From JALYNX01 sp035292605 (GTDB taxonomy: Bacteria > Actinomycetota > Acidimicrobiia > Spongiisociales > ZC4RG35), in assembly GCA_035292605.1 (NCBI GenBank), contig DATDPT010000004.1, positions 1 to 63,262 on the forward strand: a stretch of DNA of 63,262 nucleotides. Reading direction: 5' to 3'. Made by a program: the position numbers and the translations under genes. Below, one piece after another: positions 1-7,665 of this stretch. Numbering within the stretch: the stretch's first letter is position 1; the number at the start of each line of letters is the position of its first letter. Below the pieces are notes generated by a model. The model did not search any database and was not told where the DNA came from. It was given only the letters and a program-made list of their open reading frames with translations.

Positions 1-785
1 GACTCCCGGTCGGGCATCTGCGGCGACCAGGCCAGCCATCCGATCCGTTGCCCCGGCGTCAACAGGATCTTGGCGTAGCTGTAGGAGATCAGTGTGTACG
101 GGTAATACCGGGCGGGGCTGGTGAACTTGGCGTTGCTGAAAACCAGCTTGGAGTAGGGCTCATCGGAGAGCAGGTAGATCGGTGCCCCAAACCGCTCCGA
201 CGCCTCGGTCAACACCGCGGCCAGACCTTCGAGCGTTGACGGCGGGTAGATGCGACCAGTCGGATTGTGAGGGGTGTTGACGATCATCACACGGGTCTTC
301 TGGGTGATCGCTCCGGCAAGCCGATCCAGGTCGAGGTCGTAGTCGTCTATCCGGACCGGGACGCTGACCGGGGTTGCCCCCGCCGCGAGGATCATCGCCT
401 TGTAGAAGAACCAGGGGGGATCCGAGTAGACCACCTCGTCCCCGACATCGACCAGGGTCCCAAGAGCGGCGGCGATGGCCCCGAAGGCTCCCGGGGTCAT
501 GGCGATGTCCTCTGCTTCGAACTGTTGACCCCGCCACTCGGTCAAATGGCTCGCCACCGTGGCTTGCGAGCCTTTCTCGGAGAACTTGTAGGCGTAATGG
601 TTCTTGTCCAGTGGGGTCGTAGCCGACGCCAGGGCGGGTGCGAATCCGCCTACCACCATCTCCTGAGGATTGCCGAAGGCAAAGTCTGCAACATCCGCCT
701 GGTGGCGATGTTCCTCCCAGATGGGGAGGAACGACAGCAGGGCCTCGTTGGCTGCCGTGATTTGGGCGATCCGCTCGGTCACCAT
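1..785 (-). CDS. Class I/II PLP-dependent aminotransferase, 3' end cut by window edge
   Basis: About 261 residues of an aspartate/aromatic-type aminotransferase (fold type I) are visible; the rest lies beyond base 1. The reading frame contains the family hallmarks in order: a glycine-rich TPGAFGAI stretch, the VNTPHNPTGR motif that contacts PLP, LSDEPYSKL with the cofactor-pyridine Asp, and SYSYAKILLTPGQRIGW, in which Lys239 should form the Schiff base. The start is taken at ATG 785; GTG 782 directly after it is an alternative and no strong ribosome site is seen. It transfers amino groups between amino and keto acids, but the substrate cannot be read from this part. It is divergent from the LigD-type ligase. 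Confidence 0.85.
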   Translation of the reverse strand, partial: MVTERIAQITAANEALLSFLPIWEEHRHQADVADFAFGNPQEMVVGGFAPALASATTPLDKNHYAYKFSEKGSQATVASHLTEWRGQQFEAEDIAMTPGAFGAIAAALGTLVDVGDEVVYSDPPWFFYKAMILAAGATPVSVPVRIDDYDLDLDRLAGAITQKTRVMIVNTPHNPTGRIYPPSTLEGLAAVLTEASERFGAPIYLLSDEPYSKLVFSNAKFTSPARYYPYTLISYSYAKILLTPGQRIGWLAWSPQMPDRE

Positions 786-869
786 GGCTTCCGACGATAG
801 CCACCACCTCGAGACCGGAGGCGTGGCTCATTCACCCAACGCCTCTCCCGATCGAGTAAGCATTGGCCA

Positions 870-2348
870 GTGAGCACCTACGACGAGAAACGGGCCTTCG
901 AGAAAACCCCGGAACCACCCGGTGAGCACATCTCGGGTGACGTCGACCCGCTGACGGCTCCGGTCGGCGATCAGTTCGTGATCCAACAGCACCACGCCAC
1001 CCGGCTCCATCACGACGTCCGCCTGGAGATGCTGAACGACGAGGTCCCGGTACTGGTTTCCTGGGCGGTCCCCAAGGGCCTGCCCCGGCGCCGGGGTCTG
1101 CGCCACCTGGCAATCCGCACCGAGGACCACCCGATGGGATACGCCACCTTCACCGGGAGCATCCCTCAGGGGGAGTACGGCGGGGGAGAGGTGCGCATCT
1201 TCGACCACGGCCACTACGAGATGGTGGACCGGAACCAGGAGCGGCTCACCTTCCGCCTTCAGGGGGAGCGGCTGGCCGGGATCTGGCACCTGGTGCACAC
1301 CGGACCCAAGGACGGCAAGGACCAGTGGCTGGCCATCATGTCCCAGGACCTGCGACCACCGGGCGACGAGCCGCCGGCGCCCGAGCCGATGCTGGCCACC
1401 CCCACCGCGAAGGCTTTCGACGACCCGGAGTGGGGGTTCGAGCCGAAGTGGGACGGGATCCGGGCCATCGCGGTCTGTGGCGAGGACACCCGGCTCATCT
1501 CCCGCAACGACCACGACATCACCGTGGCCTACCCCGAGCTGCGTGCCCTCCATGACCAGGTGGTGGCTTTGGAGGCGATGCTCGACGGCGAGATCGTCGC
1601 CTTCGACGATGGGGTCCCCTCCTTCCAGCATCTCCAGCAGCGGATGCATCTCAGGGACCAGCGGCGGGTGGAGCAGATGGCGACCCGGATCCCGGTCGCC
1701 TACATGGTCTTCGACCTGCTCTGGATCGACGGTCGCGACCTGACCGGCCAACCGCTGGTGGAGCGGCGCCGGGTGCTGGAGGAGACGGTGGTCCCCTCGG
1801 AGCGAATCCAGATCTCACCGATGGTCGAGGGCGACGGAGTCGCTTTGTTCCAGGCCGCCGCCGAGCAGGGGCTGGAGGGGATCATGGCGAAACGGCTTTC
1901 CTCCCTCTACCAGCCGGGGGCCCGCTCCCGAGACTGGCTCAAGGTGAAGATCACCTTCGACGCCGACGTCGTGATCGTGGGATGGACCGAGGGCGAGGGG
2001 CGGCGGAAGGGGAGCCTGGGATCACTGGTGATGGCCGTCTACGACGGTGACGAGCTGCGATACGTCGGGAATGTTGGTACCGGATTCGACCGCGACACGC
2101 TCCAGTATCTCCTCGACCGGTTGCACGCCCTCGGGCAGTCGGAACGACCGTTCCCTCCCGACGTGCTGCGCTCCCGTCCCGAGCTGCGCCGGGCCCTTTG
2201 GGTCACTCCGTCCCTGGTGGCCAGGGTCGAGCATCGCCAGCTGACCTCGGCGGGGAGGCTCAGATCGCCGTCGTTCCTGGGTCTCCGAGAAGACAAAGAC
2301 CCCAAGGAGTGCACCTTCGACCAGCTCGTTGCCGAGGGGGGCCCGTAG
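870..2348 (+). CDS. ligD: ATP-dependent DNA ligase with LigD-type 3'-phosphoesterase domain
   Basis: 492 residues combining two of the three LigD modules. Residues about 35-150 match the 3'-phosphoesterase domain (QQHHATRLHHDVRLEM, WAVPKGLP, EDHPMGYATF, QGEYGGG). Residues about 172-490 are the ATP-dependent ligase with adenylated Lys193 in EPKWDGIR, LDGEIVAFD, the VFDLLWIDGRDL segment and the EGIMAKR/RDWLKVK motifs, followed by an OB-fold part. In mycobacterial LigD these are joined to a polymerase domain; here that domain is a separate gene at 59412. The family repairs double-strand breaks by end joining with Ku, which is not in this window. The start is GTG 870 with no obvious ribosome site. 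Confidence 0.93.
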   Translation: MSTYDEKRAFEKTPEPPGEHISGDVDPLTAPVGDQFVIQQHHATRLHHDVRLEMLNDEVPVLVSWAVPKGLPRRRGLRHLAIRTEDHPMGYATFTGSIPQGEYGGGEVRIFDHGHYEMVDRNQERLTFRLQGERLAGIWHLVHTGPKDGKDQWLAIMSQDLRPPGDEPPAPEPMLATPTAKAFDDPEWGFEPKWDGIRAIAVCGEDTRLISRNDHDITVAYPELRALHDQVVALEAMLDGEIVAFDDGVPSFQHLQQRMHLRDQRRVEQMATRIPVAYMVFDLLWIDGRDLTGQPLVERRRVLEETVVPSERIQISPMVEGDGVALFQAAAEQGLEGIMAKRLSSLYQPGARSRDWLKVKITFDADVVIVGWTEGEGRRKGSLGSLVMAVYDGDELRYVGNVGTGFDRDTLQYLLDRLHALGQSERPFPPDVLRSRPELRRALWVTPSLVARVEHRQLTSAGRLRSPSFLGLREDKDPKECTFDQLVAEGGP

Positions 2349-2402
2349 TCCATCCTGTCCTCGCTGCAAGTTGATCCCGAGAACTGTGAGGAGACCCACA
2401 AA

Positions 2403-2433
2403 CAGAACATGACCCACCGCGGGTCATGTTCTG
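2403..2433. terminator. Bidirectional intrinsic terminator-like hairpin
   Basis: A perfect 13-bp inverted repeat (2403-2415 with 2421-2433) encloses a 5-nt loop between the convergent ends of the ligase gene and the small ABM-like gene. Neither side has a clear T tract, so it may be a weak or factor-assisted terminator, but its position suits both genes. Confidence 0.7.
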
Positions 2434-2450
2434 CGTCCACCTAAGGGGTC

Positions 2451-2726
2451 TTAGATGACTTCGACTTCTTCGTAGGTCTCGAAACGGGGCGCACCGATGA
2501 CCCCGGCCTGCTGCATCGCATCCTTGAGCCTGGAATCTCCAGCGAAGCTCTTGAGGGTGTCCAGCGAGTTGAAGCCTGCGACCACCGTGACCAAGTTGGG
2601 GTCATCGACGCCGCGATTGACACGTGCGAACGCAGCCCCGCCAATGGTCGTGGGCGGCATCGTGTCGTAGATCAACTTCCACTTGTCGTAGTCCGCTACG
2701 GAGTGGTTGATGGCGAGTACATACAT
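2451..2726 (-). CDS. Small ABM-like (dimeric alpha/beta barrel) protein
   Basis: A 91-residue protein opening with MYVLAINHSVADYDKWK and continuing with DDPNLVTVVAGFNSLD, then LKDAMQQAGV and a beta strand ending in FETYEEVEVI. This is the layout of one ferredoxin-like half barrel of the antibiotic-biosynthesis-monooxygenase / dimeric alpha-beta barrel superfamily, whose members usually work as homodimers. No catalytic residue is diagnostic, so enzymatic activity is unproven. The start is well supported: AAAGGAGGA lies just upstream of the ATG. It is monocistronic and convergent with the ligase gene. Confidence 0.75.
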   Translation of the reverse strand: MYVLAINHSVADYDKWKLIYDTMPPTTIGGAAFARVNRGVDDPNLVTVVAGFNSLDTLKSFAGDSRLKDAMQQAGVIGAPRFETYEEVEVI

Positions 2727-2868
2727 ACAGGTCCTCCTTTGGAGGGCGTCGGCTCAAACTGAGCCAATCAACCCACCCTACCCCTGGTGTCGCAGTAGGC
2801 GACTCTGACGCACAAGGCCTCGACCGGACTTCAGTCGGGGGCCCCCCGAATTGGATCGTTGGTAGCAC

Positions 2869-2914
2869 TTGCACTCGGCGGGCTAGGGGCCTAACGTACA
2901 ACCAGATGGTTGTA
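2869..2914 (+). promoter_or_regulatory. Predicted leaderless promoter with overlapping operator palindrome
   Basis: A -35 element TTGCAC (2869-2874), a 17-nt spacer and a -10 element TAACGT (2892-2897) lie 8 nt before the ATG of the ArsR gene, so the transcript should begin at or next to the start codon. A perfect palindrome, TACAACCA-GA-TGGTTGTA (2897-2914), covers the expected transcription start and the first codons. That is where an autorepressing ArsR-family dimer would bind. The promoter call is inference; the palindrome is seen directly. Confidence 0.65.
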
Positions 2915-3256
2915 GGATCTCTGGAGCAGCAGCGGGCCGACCGGATCTTTCACGCTCTTTCCGATGTCACGAGGCGGGACATCGTGAGACGTGCGATGGA
3001 AGGCCCCCAGTCGGTGTCGGCGTTGGCCCGCCACTACCCGATGAGCTTCGCCGCCGTGCAGAAGCACGTCGCCGTGCTCGAACGCGCCGAGCTCGTGAAC
3101 AAACGACGACAGGGGCGCGAGCAGTTGGTTCAAAGCAACATCGACACCATTCGCCACGCGTTCCGCCTCCTCGACCAGCTCGAAGCAATCTGGCGCAGTC
3201 GAATCGACCGATTCGGCGAAGTCCTCGCCGAACAAAACGAAGGAGCAGCCAAATGA
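2906..3256 (+). CDS. ArsR-family winged-helix transcriptional regulator
   Basis: A 116-residue repressor-type protein. IFHALSDVTRRDIVRRAM is the typical first helix pair of ArsR regulators, and VSALARHYPMSFAAVQKHVAVLERAELV is the helix-turn-helix and start of the wing. No cysteine pair of the metal-sensing ArsR class is present, which fits the subgroup that lies beside SRPBCC/AHSA1 genes and senses an unknown signal. Its stop overlaps the next start (ATGA), so the two proteins should be translationally coupled. Autoregulation through the palindrome at its own start is likely. The start ATG 2906 rests on the leaderless promoter model. Confidence 0.9.
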   Translation: MVVGSLEQQRADRIFHALSDVTRRDIVRRAMEGPQSVSALARHYPMSFAAVQKHVAVLERAELVNKRRQGREQLVQSNIDTIRHAFRLLDQLEAIWRSRIDRFGEVLAEQNEGAAK

Positions 3257-3756
3257 CGGTGAAAGATGTCCACAAGGACTCCGCGGCGATGACCATGACC
3301 ATCACCGCAGAGTTCGAGGCTCCAATCGGGCCGGTATGGCAGATGTGGGAGAACCCTCGCCAGCTCGAGCGATGGTGGGGGCCTCCGACCTACCCGGCAA
3401 CGGTCGTCACCCACGACCTCACACCGGGTGGCGCGGTCAACTACTTCATGACCGGGCCCGAAGGCGAACAGCCCCGCGGCTGGTGGCGTGTGATCGAGGT
3501 CGACGCTCCCCACCACCTCGAATTCGAGGACGGATTCGCAGACGAAGCCGGCAATCCCGATTCCACCATGCCGACGACGATCATCCGGGTGACGCTGGGC
3601 GAACAACCTGACGGCGGCACCCTCATGACCATCGAGACCACATTCCCCTCCCTGGGGGCAATGGAACAGATGCTGGCCATGGGGATGGAGGAAGGCATGT
3701 CTTTGGCGGTGGGTCAGATCGACGGACTGCTGCGAACCAATGTCACCGCGCTCTAG
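3253..3756 (+). CDS. SRPBCC / AHSA1-family protein
   Basis: A 167-residue START/Bet v1-like protein of the AHSA1 branch. EFEAPIGPVWQMWENPRQLERWWGPP is the usual N-terminal helix-grip signature, with G-GAVNYFMTGPEG and LEFEDGFADEAG strands and a long C-terminal helix (LGAMEQMLAMGMEEGMSLAVGQIDGL). These domains form a hydrophobic cavity for ligands; the actinobacterial ones coupled to ArsR regulators have no settled function. It overlaps the upstream regulator by 4 bases. An in-frame ATG at 3289 is a possible alternative start. Confidence 0.88.
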   Translation: MTVKDVHKDSAAMTMTITAEFEAPIGPVWQMWENPRQLERWWGPPTYPATVVTHDLTPGGAVNYFMTGPEGEQPRGWWRVIEVDAPHHLEFEDGFADEAGNPDSTMPTTIIRVTLGEQPDGGTLMTIETTFPSLGAMEQMLAMGMEEGMSLAVGQIDGLLRTNVTAL

Positions 3757-3864
3757 GCGCCCCTGCCAACCGACTCGACAGGTCTGATCTCGCCGGGCAT
3801 GGGCCTTCGACCGGCCCGACCCGAGCATGGGGGACAACCGCCCTCCTTGTAGGCTCCGTATCCC

Positions 3865-4944
3865 ATGACGATCGACCTCGGTGAACCGGACCAGGGCTGC
3901 TTGCTCATGGCTGACATCACCGGTTACACCGAGTACATGGCCGGAACCGAGTTGATGCACGCCCAGGACGTGGTCGCCGATCTGCTGGAGACCATCGTCG
4001 CCAGCATCGAGCCGCCGTTCCGCCTCTCGAAACTGGAAGGCGACGCCGCTTTCGCCTATGCCAATCAGGACACGCTCAGCATGTCGATGATGATGGACAC
4101 CGTCGAGTCGGCCTACTTCGCTTTCCAGAAGCGGCTTCGGGACGTCGTCCATTCGACCACCTGTGAGTGCAACGCATGTCTGCGAATCCCCAGCCTGGAC
4201 CTGAAGTTCTTCGTGCACAACGGGGAGTACGTCGTGCGGAGAATCGCCCGCTCCGAGGAGCTGACTGGGTCCGACGTCATCCTCGTCCACCGACTGGCCA
4301 AGGGCACCTCGGGCGCCGTGATCGCCAAGCCGGCATACGCCGTCTACACCAAGGCGACGTTTGACGCGATGGCGATGGATCCTTCGATTCTCGGGTTCCG
4401 GGCTCACACCGAGACCTTCTCCGACATTGGTGACGTCGACGTCTACATACAGGACCTCGCAGCTCGATGGGCCGTCGAACAGGAACGGAATCGCGATTAC
4501 GTCACCAGCGCAGAGGCCGTCTACGAGGTCAGCTTCGAAACCCCCGCACCGGCTTGGATGATCTGGGACGCCATCACCGACCCGGCGAAAAGGCTGCTCT
4601 GGCAACAGGGCGTCACCGGGGTCGAGGCCATCACCGGGGGGCGCCAAGGTGTCGGCTCGGTCAACCATTGCATGCACGGCCCCGATGTGGTTGTCGAACA
4701 TGTGGCTGACTGGAGGCCTTTCTCCTACCTAACCCTGCGTTATGACCGTCCAGGGATGGAGCAATGGGCCTGGACCTACCAGTTGGATTCCCTCGCCGCA
4801 GGCACCCGGCTCTCGGTCCGAGTTTCGGATCCGGGCGGCGAAATGTGGAGCCAAATAGGTGACGACGTTTCCCACACCATCGACGAGGCAGCCGCCAAAC
4901 TCGAGGCCCTGCTCGGCGAGCTGGTCGCGATGGCTCACGTCTGA
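3865..4944 (+). CDS. DUF2652 cyclase-like domain fused to SRPBCC domain
   Basis: 359 residues with two domains. Residues about 1-200 match DUF2652, a family distantly related to class III nucleotidyl cyclases: LLMADITGYTEYMAGTEL and LSKLEGDAAFAYAN sit where cyclases carry their two metal-binding Asp motifs. CECNACLRI adds three closely spaced cysteines that could bind metal. Residues about 210-355 are an SRPBCC domain (VSFETPAPAWMIWDAITDPAKRLLWQ, LDSLAAGTRLSVRVSD). Whether the first domain makes a cyclic nucleotide or only binds ligand is unknown. It follows the ArsR/SRPBCC pair after about 108 bases and could be a separate unit. Confidence 0.8.
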   Translation: MTIDLGEPDQGCLLMADITGYTEYMAGTELMHAQDVVADLLETIVASIEPPFRLSKLEGDAAFAYANQDTLSMSMMMDTVESAYFAFQKRLRDVVHSTTCECNACLRIPSLDLKFFVHNGEYVVRRIARSEELTGSDVILVHRLAKGTSGAVIAKPAYAVYTKATFDAMAMDPSILGFRAHTETFSDIGDVDVYIQDLAARWAVEQERNRDYVTSAEAVYEVSFETPAPAWMIWDAITDPAKRLLWQQGVTGVEAITGGRQGVGSVNHCMHGPDVVVEHVADWRPFSYLTLRYDRPGMEQWAWTYQLDSLAAGTRLSVRVSDPGGEMWSQIGDDVSHTIDEAAAKLEALLGELVAMAHV

Positions 4945-4980
4945 TTCAGCCTGGACGGTCGGGGGACCGCCCCTTAGCCT

Positions 4981-7374
4981 TTGGTCGTGAGCCGACGACT
5001 TCTGTGGAGCCTGTCAATCGCGCTGCTGGCTGCAGCCTGCGCCGGCTCTGCCGAAGAACCACCTTCCGAGCCGAACGAGGAATCGGGTGACACCGCTTGG
5101 GAGACCGTGATCTCGGGGATCACCGAGAACGGGGTTCCGCTTCAGGTCGCGCTCGACGCATTCAGTCTCGCCATTGGCCCCTTGCCGGGTGTCGAGACGC
5201 CTGAGGGGCCGACTCAGGAGATCCGATCGGGCTCCGGAGCCCTGCGTTGGACCCTGGGTCATTGGGACGAGCTGACGCTGGAGCAACAGACTGCGATCGA
5301 GAGCTACCTGGATGTGGGCGAGCCCACTGGAGCCGGACCCGTCCTGGCAATGACCGGTCAGGTGCAAGCCGCCGAGCCCGACGAGCAGGTCCTCGTGGAA
5401 TTGATCGCCCAGGTCGAGGGCGTGATCGCGCAGAACCTGGGACGCGACCTCGGCGTCCCCATCGAATTGCATGTGGCTTCCGGCATGGACGGTTCCAAAT
5501 TCTTGGCCCTGACCACCGGTACCGATGCCAATGGAAAGTGGTTCGGGCCGATGGTGAAGTGCGAGATCTTCCTCACCAACAGCGGGAGCGAGCTCGCATC
5601 GAAGGTCGAGGCCGGCGGGGTGCCGGCCGCCCAGCTGACCGCCCTCATGGCCCATGAGGTCTTCCACTGTTTCGAGAGAGCGCTCAGCATCAATCTGGCC
5701 GAGACCTACACCCGGCCCCCGTGGGTGCTCGAAGGGCTCGCCGAGTGGGTCGGCGAAACCGTGGCCGGCGGACCGCAGACCATTACCTGGTCACGGTGGT
5801 TGACCGAGCCAACGCAATCCCTCTATACGAGGGAGTACACGGCGATCGGCTTCTACGCCCATCTCCAGGAGAACGGAGCCGACGTCTGGTCAACCATCGA
5901 CCACATCATCGAGGGCAGCGACGGGGGAAACGAGCCTGCCTACCTGACCGCGATCGGCGCCGCCGGCCCCGGCGTCCTCACCACCTGGGGCCCGGGCGTC
6001 TACCGCGACCCGACCCGGTCCCCGGAATGGGACCAGGACGGGCCCGGGATCACGCCGGAGAAGTACCCGCCGCGGGCTGATTTCCCCGAGGTGGCCAACG
6101 GCTCACAGTACGTGGCGGCCGCCGGGTCCCTAGCCGCCGACATCTGGGACACCGAGCTCAATGCCGAAGTGGTCACCCTGGGCGGCACCGGTTTCGGGAT
6201 GATCCTGCTTCCCGACGGCGCAGAGCTGGTCCTCGACGGCACCCTGACCGAGGTGCTGTGCACCAACCCCGAGGGCTGTTCCTGCCCCGAAGGAAGCCCC
6301 GGCGCGGGCACGGTGTTCCGGATCACCACCCCGGGGCCGGCCCACATCGGCCTCACCGGGCATCTCGAGGGGAGCCGGCTGGCGATCGGCGGCTGGAGCC
6401 TCGACGCCTTCTGTCAGAACCAACCGGAGCTGGCGGCCTGTCTGATCGGGCAATGGATGAGCGTTTTCTATGAGGCGGACAGCCAGGTGATCCTCCCCGG
6501 AACCGGCACCGGAGTCATGCTCAACATCGATGACACCGGTCGGGGCTCGATCGACTTCGACTCCTCGGTCCCCATCATGTCCCAGGTCGAAGGCGCTGAA
6601 GACGTTCCAGTCCGCATCGTACAGACCGGCCAGGCGCTGTTCGAGGTCACGCCGACCCTGGAAGGGGGAGTGATCGATAGCGCCGTCGGAGTCGGGTACT
6701 CGATCCATGCCGAGGTGGATCTGGGAGCGGGTTTCATCGAGGCCGGAGAAGAAGTGTCCCTCTCAGGGCCGAGCACCGGTCCGGGGGTCACCTTGACCTG
6801 CGACGGGGACACCCTGACCTGGACCGGAGCCGGCGGCATCGCCTCGTATGAGTTCTCCCGGCAATCCTCCACGCCGGAACCGATCCCCGAACCGCCGCCG
6901 GATGCGGTCCCCCTCGGGCCGGACAACGGTGAGGGCGAAGGCGGGGGCGGGGGGCTCCCCGAGCCACCGCCGGACTGGGGGCTGGGACTAGATGCCTGCT
7001 TGCTGTTGAGTCTGGAAGACGTCCAGGCGTATTCCCCTTCGGCCACCCAGCCCGCCGGCGAGGACGAGATCTCGACTCAGCTCCTCCACCAGTGCACCTA
7101 CATCCCGGCCTTCTCGCTTCAGGTGACCCCGCCCCAGCCCCCGGAGTTCACCGGCGACGCTGCCGAGGGGATCGGTCTCGAAGTGGTGCCGATCGAGGGG
7201 ATCGGAGACTGGGCCCAAGCCTTCGTCTATCCCGACAGCCAAGCCGTGGCCCTGGTTTCGGCGGGGAACGACCAGGGCACCGTCTCGATCACCTCCTACG
7301 AGCAGGTTGGGATGGGCACCCCGGAGTACGAGGCGCTCCTCGGGATCCTGGAGAAGGCGCTGGCGGGACTGTGA
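4981..7374 (+). CDS. Predicted lipoprotein with gluzincin metallopeptidase motif
   Basis: A 797-residue exported protein. The N terminus (SRRLLWSLSIALLAAAC) is a lipoprotein signal peptide with the lipid-carrying Cys at about residue 20, followed by an acidic linker. His225-Glu226-x-x-His229 in LMAHEVFHCFE plus Glu251 in VLEGLAEWV form a gluzincin zinc site with the normal spacing, so residues about 140-320 should be a cell-surface peptidase domain. The remaining two thirds are beta-rich with a Pro/Gly-rich linker near residue 640 (PEPPPD, GEGGGGGLPEPPPD). Substrate unknown. The start could be TTG 4981 or GTG 4987; no ribosome site is visible. Confidence 0.75.
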   Translation: MVVSRRLLWSLSIALLAAACAGSAEEPPSEPNEESGDTAWETVISGITENGVPLQVALDAFSLAIGPLPGVETPEGPTQEIRSGSGALRWTLGHWDELTLEQQTAIESYLDVGEPTGAGPVLAMTGQVQAAEPDEQVLVELIAQVEGVIAQNLGRDLGVPIELHVASGMDGSKFLALTTGTDANGKWFGPMVKCEIFLTNSGSELASKVEAGGVPAAQLTALMAHEVFHCFERALSINLAETYTRPPWVLEGLAEWVGETVAGGPQTITWSRWLTEPTQSLYTREYTAIGFYAHLQENGADVWSTIDHIIEGSDGGNEPAYLTAIGAAGPGVLTTWGPGVYRDPTRSPEWDQDGPGITPEKYPPRADFPEVANGSQYVAAAGSLAADIWDTELNAEVVTLGGTGFGMILLPDGAELVLDGTLTEVLCTNPEGCSCPEGSPGAGTVFRITTPGPAHIGLTGHLEGSRLAIGGWSLDAFCQNQPELAACLIGQWMSVFYEADSQVILPGTGTGVMLNIDDTGRGSIDFDSSVPIMSQVEGAEDVPVRIVQTGQALFEVTPTLEGGVIDSAVGVGYSIHAEVDLGAGFIEAGEEVSLSGPSTGPGVTLTCDGDTLTWTGAGGIASYEFSRQSSTPEPIPEPPPDAVPLGPDNGEGEGGGGGLPEPPPDWGLGLDACLLLSLEDVQAYSPSATQPAGEDEISTQLLHQCTYIPAFSLQVTPPQPPEFTGDAAEGIGLEVVPIEGIGDWAQAFVYPDSQAVALVSAGNDQGTVSITSYEQVGMGTPEYEALLGILEKALAGL

Positions 7375-7431
7375 GCGCTTCAGGGGCGTATGACGATGCT
7401 GTCGAGGATCTCCTGGAGTTGAGCAACCGCG

Positions 7432-7665
7432 TCAGTCGATGTGGTCGGAACCCAGCAATGACTCGACAACTTCCTCGAGGACGATGGCCTGGGTTGGGCA
7501 GGCCGCCGCCACCTCGCGCAACACGTCGTCATCCACCGTGTTCTGGTCGAGCAACTCGGGCTTGAGGAAGTCGCCCTTTCTCCATTGGAAGGCAGAAGGT
7601 GCCAGGACGATGCAGCTGCCTGCACCGATGCAACGTCTGCGGTCGATGACAACTCTCACTGCCAT
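7432..7665 (-). CDS. Small ferredoxin, probably [3Fe-4S] type
   Basis: A 77-residue soluble electron carrier. The cluster ligands are Cys12 and Cys18 in RCIGAGSC and a distal Cys in AACPTQAI. One position of the usual CxxCxxC motif is replaced, as in [3Fe-4S] ferredoxins that serve cytochrome P450s. No P450 or reductase gene is nearby. The start ATG 7665 lies inside the last codons of the upstream cyclase-AAA protein (10-base overlap), so it is likely translated by coupling to that gene. It is convergent with the lipoprotein gene. Confidence 0.88.
   Translation of the reverse strand: MAVRVVIDRRRCIGAGSCIVLAPSAFQWRKGDFLKPELLDQNTVDDDVLREVAAACPTQAIVLEEVVESLLGSDHID

Noticed and set aside
160..831. 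223-codon minus-strand frame overlapping the aminotransferase
   Set aside because: Arg/Gly/Pro-rich shadow; the aminotransferase frame in the same place carries all family motifs.
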